From positions 62,001-126,000 of the forward strand of contig NZ_JAGGQB010000003.1 in NCBI RefSeq assembly GCF_018613535.1: a stretch of 64,000 bases of DNA. Reading direction: 5' to 3'. This DNA is from Bacillus sp. ISL-51. Its GTDB lineage: Bacteria; Bacillota; Bacilli; Bacillales; Bacillaceae. The notes beneath the pieces are model-generated. The model did no database searches. It was not told the DNA's origin and saw nothing but the letters and a program-made list of their open reading frames with translations. Positions 58,955-64,000 of this stretch are shown in pieces. Position numbers and translations under genes: made by a program. Every line of letters begins with the position of its first letter. The stretch's first letter is position 1.

Positions 58955-59443
58955 TTATTTCAATTTCCCCGCGCGAATATCATCGGTCATTCCTTCATAC
59001 GGAGCTTGAGATATTAATGTTTCGTTATTGATCCCCGCATTGTTGAGATACGTAATATCCGCAAATTCAGGAACGACGTATTTAGGATACGTATCATATT
59101 TCTCACGGGATTCTTTCATGACGTCAATGAAATCATTTTGATAGCAAACCGTGATTTCAGGATGCTCATGAACCCATTTCGGGAAGAAAATGATACCGTG
59201 CATCCGTTTTTCATTCGGCATAAAGTTTAATGAAACGTCAGTGCCTGTCGGTTCAGTCCAGGATACTTTAAATACGCCTTCTGTCAGCTTCACGATATTC
59301 ACTTCCTGGTCGCGCACCCAGCGTCCGCCTACCATGCCGCTATGAATCCGATAGTCAATCGTATGGTCATTTTTAATATAAATTTCATACTCCCAGCCGT
59401 TTTCATACGTATAGATCATGTGGCTTCCGATAAAGTTCTCCAT
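58955..59443 (-). CDS. padC: Phenolic acid decarboxylase PadC
   Basis: 162 residues. It decarboxylates ferulic, p-coumaric and caffeic acids to vinyl phenols, a plant-phenolic detoxification enzyme. Family residues are in place: Y11 and Y13 in [10 protein letters not shown]41 in GGRWVRDQ, E64 in SWTEPTG. GGAGAGTGA precedes the ATG. Control by PadR is expected from the two boxes at 59709-59738. Confidence 0.97.
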   Translation of the reverse strand: MENFIGSHMIYTYENGWEYEIYIKNDHTIDYRIHSGMVGGRWVRDQEVNIVKLTEGVFKVSWTEPTGTDVSLNFMPNEKRMHGIIFFPKWVHEHPEITVCYQNDFIDVMKESREKYDTYPKYVVPEFADITYLNNAGINNETLISQAPYEGMTDDIRAGKLK

Positions 59444-59449
59444 TCTGAT

Positions 59450-59685
59450 TCACTCTCCATTTTCATTATTGACTTCATAAATATCTAATAGAATGCGATC
59501 CGGCATTCTGACGAATGATCTGTGCATCAGCGCCGCCCGTAAGAACACGTCCTTTTATAGCACCGCTCACGGTTCCGTCCCGAATCGGAAACAGCTGCCT
59601 CTTCCCCCATTCAGTCTGCCCAGCAACAATCTTCATCCACTTCGATTTGCACAGACAGCGCTTTTTCCAAAGAAGATTCATTCAA
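59450..59685 (-). pseudogene. DUF3237-like gene, frameshifted, between PadR boxes and padC
   Basis: Begins at TTG (59683-59685, GGAAGTG upstream) as MNESSLEKALSVQIEVDED, then needs a shift to reach VAGQTEWGKRQLFPIRDGTV and SGAIKGRVLTGGADAQIIRQ, and a second shift to RILLDIYEVNNENGE with its stop at 59450, which overlaps the padC ribosome site. The middle block matches the UPF0311/DUF3237 pattern (GG-ADxQ-IRxD). In B. subtilis small genes occupy the place upstream of padC. Function unknown. Confidence 0.6.
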
Positions 59686-59708
59686 GCCGTATCACTTCCA
59701 TTGGTATT

Positions 59709-59738
59709 ATGTCTATATATACATGTAACTATTTACAT
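59709..59738 (-). promoter_or_regulatory. Two overlapping PadR boxes
   Basis: ATGT-N8-ACAT at 59709-59724 and again at 59723-59738, sharing two bases. This is the dyad known for the phenolic-acid-responsive repressor PadR at the padC promoter. The gap from here to 59947 holds nothing else that I can assign. Confidence 0.9.
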
Positions 59739-59905
59739 AATTAATTGTAACTCCGTTATCATAAGCTGTCAAATGTTCCGCCCGCTTTCTTTGAAAAACA
59801 AATAACAAAAAAAGACAGGGGATCTCCTTGCCTTTTTACGCCCTTATCGTTTTATACATTTAAATACTGAGCCTGCGCTGGAGATTCAATGTCACTAAAT
59901 AAAAA

Positions 59906-59935
59906 GAGTGATGAACGTAGATCCGCTCACCACTC
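59906..59935 (-). terminator. Terminator after the MMPL exporter gene
   Basis: GAGTG-A-TGA and TCA-C-CACTC arms, with a T run on the minus strand (CTCTTTTTATTT). Confidence 0.7.
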
Positions 59936-59947
59936 CCTTTATTCTTC

Positions 59948-62602
59948 CTACATATCCTTCCTTCTGAAAGGCCACCAGTTCCCTTCTCTAAACGTTACGA
60001 TAATTGCCGGAATCAGCAGAGGAATGATGATGATTCCATAAAGCAGCAGGCCAATAATGACAACAGTTGCCACTTCCATCAGCGTAGTGACTCCTGAGGG
60101 CATCATGGCTGCAAATGTACCCGCCAAAATGATAGCAGCCGTCATGATAACGGATCCCATTTTGCTCATTGATTTTATGATGCCTTGCTTGATGCCGAGA
60201 TGGACTTCTTCTTTAAAGCGATCAAGCAGGAAGATTGAATAATCTATTCCTAATGCAATTAAGATGACAAAACTAAAGAATGGAACAGCCCAGCTCACTC
60301 CATCATTGCCAAGGATATTTACATAAATTAATTTCGTGATAGAGATCGACGTGTAATACGTGATTAACAATGATGCCATCATATAGAGCGGCATGATCAT
60401 CGAACGGAACAGAATGGTTAATACGATAAACAAACTAACAAGCATAATCACCATTGTTCGTGATAAATCTGTTGTTGAGACATCTTGTAAGTCTGCATTC
60501 TGGCTGGTCACTCCGCCGTAAACAATAGCGGAACCTTCCAGAGGCGTATTGATCACTTCATCAGCTGCGGCTTTTTTTATTTGATTGACTGTGGTAATGG
60601 CTTGTTCCGAGTAAGGATTGATGTCCAATACTACACTTAATTGAACGCCCTTGCCATCCGCAAATCTGTAATTGTCTATGGATTTCTTAAAATTTTTGTT
60701 TTTCATGACGCGATCTGGAATGAAAATCCCGGTGTCCTGAACGGTTGAGCTTTTACTCATTTTCTTCAGCATATCACTTGATGCCGATATTCCGTCAGAA
60801 ATTTTTGTCAGGCCGTCTTTTGCGCTCTGTACGCCGCCCGCAAGCTGACCGAGACTATTCTTTAAGGTGCCGGCTTGCTTCTCTTGTTCTGCAAGCTGCT
60901 GATTTGCCTGCTCAAGCCCGCTCTGAATTTGCCCCAGCTGTCCGCTGATGGCTGTCAGCTGAGATTCCGTTTGATTGGCATTACCCGTTTGAGCGGTCTG
61001 CTTTGCAACGAGCTGCAGCTGCCCGTTTACTTTTCCTAACGCATTCGCTGCATCTGTCAGTGAGCCTCCAGATTCTCCATTTTCAGCTGAACCAGCGGTT
61101 TGTCCGGCTATTTGTCTTAAACCGCCTTCTATATTGGATAAACCGTTTTGAACATCGCCAATTCCTTTCGTTGTTTTATCCAGCCCGTCTGACACTGCTC
61201 CCAGCTGATGATGAACCGTTATATCCGTTATTTCCTTTCCGGTTGGCTGGGTTATTGTCATCACGGATTCAACATGATCCACTTTTTCGATAGCTTTACT
61301 CACGTTTCCGAGATAAGGAATGATGCCGGCTGTTGTCAGCTTTTTATCTCCCTTGATCACGACATTCACTGGGAAAGCTTTTCCTTCGCTGAAGCCTTTC
61401 TTTATGGCCTCAAGTCCTTTTATTGATTGATAATCACTGCTTATTTCTGCTGTAGAATCGAAGGAAATTTGTTTATCATATGTCAAAATAAAAGGCACGG
61501 TAATGATCGCTGTGATGATGAGAAATAGAAATGGGCGGGCAACAGAATGCTTGCCGAGAAAGGCCCACAGCTTATTATCACGATGAGATAAAGCTTTCTT
61601 AGACGGCCAAAATATTTTCTCCCCCATCATCATCATAAAGATTGGCAGCAAGGTATAAAGAATAATCAATAATACCGCAACTCCGACTGCCACTCCCACG
61701 GCAGATTGAAAGATCGCAAATTTCGCAAAGCCTAAGGAAGAGAACCCGATCAGTACAGCAAAACCGCTGATAAGGATCGTTTTCCCCGCTGTTTGGTATG
61801 CTGTAAAGGTTGATTCAATCTTGTCATGTCCATTTGCTAATTCTTCACGGAAACGATTGAGAAGAAGTATACAATAATCCGTCCCGATTCCAAACAGGAT
61901 GGCCACTAAAAACGATTGGGTGAACGAAGAAATAGGAAAATCAGCATATTTAACTAAAATCGCCAATAAGGATTGGCTGATTAAATAGGAAAACCCAACA
62001 GCAATAATCGGTATAAAAGGAGTGACGATTGATCTGAAAACAAGCAGCAGCAGCCCAAGAATCAAAAACACCGTTATGAATTCCGTTTTCTTTAAGCCGG
62101 CCTCTGAACTGTGCGCAAAGTCTTGATTGATAAGAGATGCTCCTGTAATGTACGCCTTCATGCGGTCAGGCATGATCCGATAAATGTGATCCGCGATGTT
62201 TTCCGCCTGTTTATCCGCTCCCGTTACATTAACAGGAATAAGCACCGTCTTTTGATCCTTAGATATAAGCTGATCGCGGATGTCCTTGTCACTTGAAAGC
62301 GGAGATGTGACACCTTCGACCCCATTGATTTTTTTTATGTTATCTGCTAATTCGCGTATCTTCTTTTGATCGTCTTTTTGTAAAGCATGGTCAAGTGTAA
62401 TGACAACACTTATCGAACGATCATTTTCCCCGCCCTGTTTTAAAAGCGTGCTTGCTTTTTGTGATACAGCATCAGCCGGAAGCTGAAATTGGCCTTCTTG
62501 ACTAGCCAGCTTCGTTAAATTAGGAGAAAATATACTCAATATCACGGTGAATACTAAAATAGCTGCCGCAATGATCCATTTGAATTTGGCAACAAACCTC
62601 AT
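59948..62602 (-). CDS. ydgH: MMPL/RND-type exporter (YdgH-like)
   Basis: 884 residues with about 12 membrane segments in two halves. The first half carries FTQSFLVAILFGIGTDYCILLLNRFREE and the second FSFVILIALGIDYSIFLLDRFKEEV, the paired Asp-Tyr proton-relay motifs of MMPL proteins. A long Gln/Gly-rich coiled-coil extracellular region lies between residues 460 and 640. It exports lipids or drugs; the substrate is unknown. ATG overlaps the stop of the upstream MarR gene (ATGA), so it is regulated with it. Confidence 0.88.
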   Translation of the reverse strand: MRFVAKFKWIIAAAILVFTVILSIFSPNLTKLASQEGQFQLPADAVSQKASTLLKQGGENDRSISVVITLDHALQKDDQKKIRELADNIKKINGVEGVTSPLSSDKDIRDQLISKDQKTVLIPVNVTGADKQAENIADHIYRIMPDRMKAYITGASLINQDFAHSSEAGLKKTEFITVFLILGLLLLVFRSIVTPFIPIIAVGFSYLISQSLLAILVKYADFPISSFTQSFLVAILFGIGTDYCILLLNRFREELANGHDKIESTFTAYQTAGKTILISGFAVLIGFSSLGFAKFAIFQSAVGVAVGVAVLLIILYTLLPIFMMMMGEKIFWPSKKALSHRDNKLWAFLGKHSVARPFLFLIITAIITVPFILTYDKQISFDSTAEISSDYQSIKGLEAIKKGFSEGKAFPVNVVIKGDKKLTTAGIIPYLGNVSKAIEKVDHVESVMTITQPTGKEITDITVHHQLGAVSDGLDKTTKGIGDVQNGLSNIEGGLRQIAGQTAGSAENGESGGSLTDAANALGKVNGQLQLVAKQTAQTGNANQTESQLTAISGQLGQIQSGLEQANQQLAEQEKQAGTLKNSLGQLAGGVQSAKDGLTKISDGISASSDMLKKMSKSSTVQDTGIFIPDRVMKNKNFKKSIDNYRFADGKGVQLSVVLDINPYSEQAITTVNQIKKAAADEVINTPLEGSAIVYGGVTSQNADLQDVSTTDLSRTMVIMLVSLFIVLTILFRSMIMPLYMMASLLITYYTSISITKLIYVNILGNDGVSWAVPFFSFVILIALGIDYSIFLLDRFKEEVHLGIKQGIIKSMSKMGSVIMTAAIILAGTFAAMMPSGVTTLMEVATVVIIGLLLYGIIIIPLLIPAIIVTFREGNWWPFRRKDM

Positions 62603-63051
62603 TCTCCAGGCCCTCCTTTGAATTTGTCTTTTAGCATAGTGAATATTTCAATAAAGGAATCCAAATGTTCTTCATCTGTATCATCCATTACTTTTTTTAC
62701 AGCATTATAAATAGCCTTATCTAAATTCTCTTTTGTTGCTTTGCCTTTCTCTGTAACTTCAATAAGCTTAGATCGTTTATCGCTATTATTTGGTGAGTCA
62801 GTCCATTCAACTAACCCTTTTTCTATCAGCTTCTTCACCCTGTTTGAAATCGCGCTCTTATGTACATTTTGTATAAGAGCCAAACTGCTCGGAGAAGAAG
62901 GGCCTTTAATTGTTAAAATCGTTAACAAATCAAGCTGTTCCCTTGAAATATGTTTCATTACATCTTGATTAATTTCACGATGCACAAACTCCGATCCTTC
63001 AAAAAGGACTTCACAAAACAGAGCGATTGCTTGAGATAGCTTTTGTTCCAA
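62599..63051 (-). CDS. ydgG: MarR-family regulator (YdgG-like)
   Basis: 150 residues starting at TTG with AAGGAG 9 nt upstream. Winged helix-turn-helix (about residues 35-105: LDLLTILTIKGPSSPSSLALIQNVHKSAISNRVKKLIEKGLVEW; DKRSKLIEVTEKGKA wing). It should repress itself and the downstream exporter and let go when a ligand binds. An inverted repeat over its promoter is the likely operator. Confidence 0.9.
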   Translation of the reverse strand: MEQKLSQAIALFCEVLFEGSEFVHREINQDVMKHISREQLDLLTILTIKGPSSPSSLALIQNVHKSAISNRVKKLIEKGLVEWTDSPNNSDKRSKLIEVTEKGKATKENLDKAIYNAVKKVMDDTDEEHLDSFIEIFTMLKDKFKGGPGE

Positions 63052-63101
63052 TGCCTTTCACTCCTTATTTAGTTGATACCTCTAAACCTTCCGCGAAAAT
63101 A

Positions 63102-63131
63102 AGTTTATCCCTATAAACTATGTATTGTCAA
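63102..63131 (-). promoter_or_regulatory. MarR promoter with operator
   Basis: Inverted repeat AGTTTAT-CCCT-ATAAACT at 63102-63119 covers the -10 (GATAAA, minus strand); TTGACA lies at 63126-63131 with a 16-nt spacer. An autoregulatory MarR site is expected here. Confidence 0.75.
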
Positions 63132-63323
63132 CAATATAATTACCGGAAAACCGAATGTTTATATGAAGGTGTACGCAAAAGAGCTAAAACGCTGATTTTT
63201 TTTATTAAACTAACGATGCAGGATATTCTAATAAAGCTGTTGTATAGTTTATAGTACTGTTATCACATGACAAATCATGATTTCTTTCATGCGATAAAAA
63301 AACGTTAAAAGAGGTGTTTTTCA

Positions 63324-63755
63324 ATGGTTATAGGGATTTATCCTTATTTAGTAATGAACGGGAATGGGCAAGAAGCTGTTACATTTTATGAGAATGCATT
63401 GGATGCAAAAGTTGTCAGGGTACAAACTTTCGGAGAAATGCCTGAAAATCCGGAATTCCCTACTCCCGCTGAAGCAAAAGACCGTGTATTGAATGCACAT
63501 TTAAAAGTGGGTCATACGGACCTTATGATTTCTGATACATTCCCGGGCCAGCCGTATCAAATTGGATCACAAGTGACCGTCGCCGTCACGATAGACAATG
63601 CAGAAAAATCGATAGAAGTGTTCGAAAAACTAAAAGAAGGCGGGAAGGTAGAAATGCCGCTTCAAGAAACGTTTTGGAGTCCATCATATGGACAAGTAAC
63701 AGACCAATTCGGTATCACCTGGCAAATTTCGACACAAGCTGCTGATAATAAGTAA
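63324..63755 (+). CDS. VOC-fold protein (PhnB/glyoxalase-like)
   Basis: 143 residues. PhnB-like VOC fold: YPYLVMNGNGQEAVTFYENALDAKV, ILNAHLKVGHTDLMISD (here VLNAHLKVG), TVAVTIDNAEKSIEVFEKLKEGG, and FWSPSYGQVTDQFGITWQIS. Members bind metals and small molecules or drugs, but the exact function is unknown. AGAGGTG precedes the ATG. It is divergent from the MarR gene, 272 nt away. Confidence 0.85.
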   Translation: MVIGIYPYLVMNGNGQEAVTFYENALDAKVVRVQTFGEMPENPEFPTPAEAKDRVLNAHLKVGHTDLMISDTFPGQPYQIGSQVTVAVTIDNAEKSIEVFEKLKEGGKVEMPLQETFWSPSYGQVTDQFGITWQISTQAADNK

Positions 63756-63770
63756 TGAATGAAAACAAAA

Positions 63771-63808
63771 AAAGACAAGGGCGGCAATTTGCCAAAACCC
63801 TTGTCTTT
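63771..63808. terminator. Bidirectional terminator
   Basis: AAAGACAAGGG / CCCTTGTCTTT stem with an inner GGCAA/TTGCC helix. On the minus strand it is followed by seven T, so it mainly ends the tRNA transcript. Confidence 0.85.
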
Positions 63809-63823
63809 CCTGACTTTATAAGA

Positions 63824-63899
63824 CGCGCTCGGAGGGATTCGAACCCCCGGCAGACGTGGTACCGGAAACCACCGCTCTATCCAACTGAGCTACGAGCGC
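63824..63899 (-). tRNA. tRNA-Arg (anticodon CCG)
   Basis: Minus-strand cloverleaf: acceptor GCGCTCG/CGAGCGC, D arm GCTCAGTTGGATAGAGC, anticodon stem GTGGT/ACCAC with loop TTCCGGT (anticodon CCG, reads CGG), T arm GGGGGTTCGAATCCCTC. CCA is not encoded. A consensus promoter is upstream and a terminator downstream, so it is a single-gene unit. Confidence 0.95.
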
Positions 63900-63925
63900 A
63901 CGTTTTTTCAATCAGATACCTTTAT

Positions 63926-63954
63926 ATTATAATAAAGAAACGTACAGAAAGCAA
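63926..63954 (-). promoter_or_regulatory. Promoter of tRNA-Arg
   Basis: Minus-strand -35 TTGCTT (63949-63954), 17-nt spacer, perfect -10 TATAAT (63926-63931). Confidence 0.88.
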
Positions 63955-64000
63955 CTCTTTTTCAGTGAATACGTGTTCTTTACAGCCATAATAAAGAATG

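Noticed and set aside
59806-59852. Possible hairpin near 59815-59845
   Set aside because: The arms pair poorly (several mismatches), so I do not call a terminator here.

Overview
The window reads as a chromosome segment of a Bacillus subtilis-group bacterium, most like B. velezensis / B. amyloliquefaciens. This rests on near-identity, from memory of the families, of CggR, TpiA, SigL, SlrR, LutABC, PadC and the whole epsA-O operon to B. subtilis, on yvb/yvf/yve synteny, and on Bacillus-type Shine-Dalgarno sites. The species call is inference. Coding is dense and mostly on the minus strand.

Layout: (1) 1-4.95 kb, a minus-strand nucleotide-sugar cluster: NDP-sugar dehydrogenase, DegT aminotransferase that appears to start at ATT, NDP-sugar epimerase, second DegT aminotransferase, and the start of a FemAB/GNAT-like gene cut by the window edge. 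(2) 5.2-13.9 kb, a secreted M28 aminopeptidase, then the glycolytic operon cggR-gapA / pgk-tpiA-gpmI-eno with the CggR operator. (3) 14.1-21.6 kb, araE and araR divergent with AraR operators, then yvbT, yvbU, yvbV, yvbW, the last behind a T-box leader. (4) 21.6-27.1 kb, an AT-rich island: a NagA-like amidohydrolase interrupted by an in-frame TAG, a HAD-YczE-LacI operon, and an identical 16-bp operator in both promoters, plus decayed fragments.

(5) 27.1-38 kb, carbon-acid utilisation: an RpiR regulator with gluconate kinase and permease, then lutABC, an aminotransferase gene overlapping lutR, and lutP. A perfect 15-bp palindrome lies at both the lutABC and lutP promoters and is the likely LutR operator. 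(6) 38-55.7 kb, sigL, yvfG and the 15-gene exopolysaccharide (biofilm matrix) operon epsA-O, with the EAR antitermination RNA between epsB and epsC, SinR-type operator sequences upstream, and divergent slrR. (7) 56.2-64 kb, pnbA, a DHFR-like reductase, a stretch of frameshifted remnants, padC behind two overlapping PadR boxes, a MarR/MMPL efflux pair with an operator over the promoter, a VOC protein and tRNA-Arg(CCG).

Together this is core metabolism and biofilm regulation interleaved with strain-variable catabolic modules. I found no CRISPR array, phage module or intact insertion sequence. The least explained items are the ATT start, the sugar cluster at the left edge, the LacI island with its broken enzyme, the large hairpin just before epsC, a perfect palindrome before yvbT, and the clustered frameshifts between pnbA and padC.
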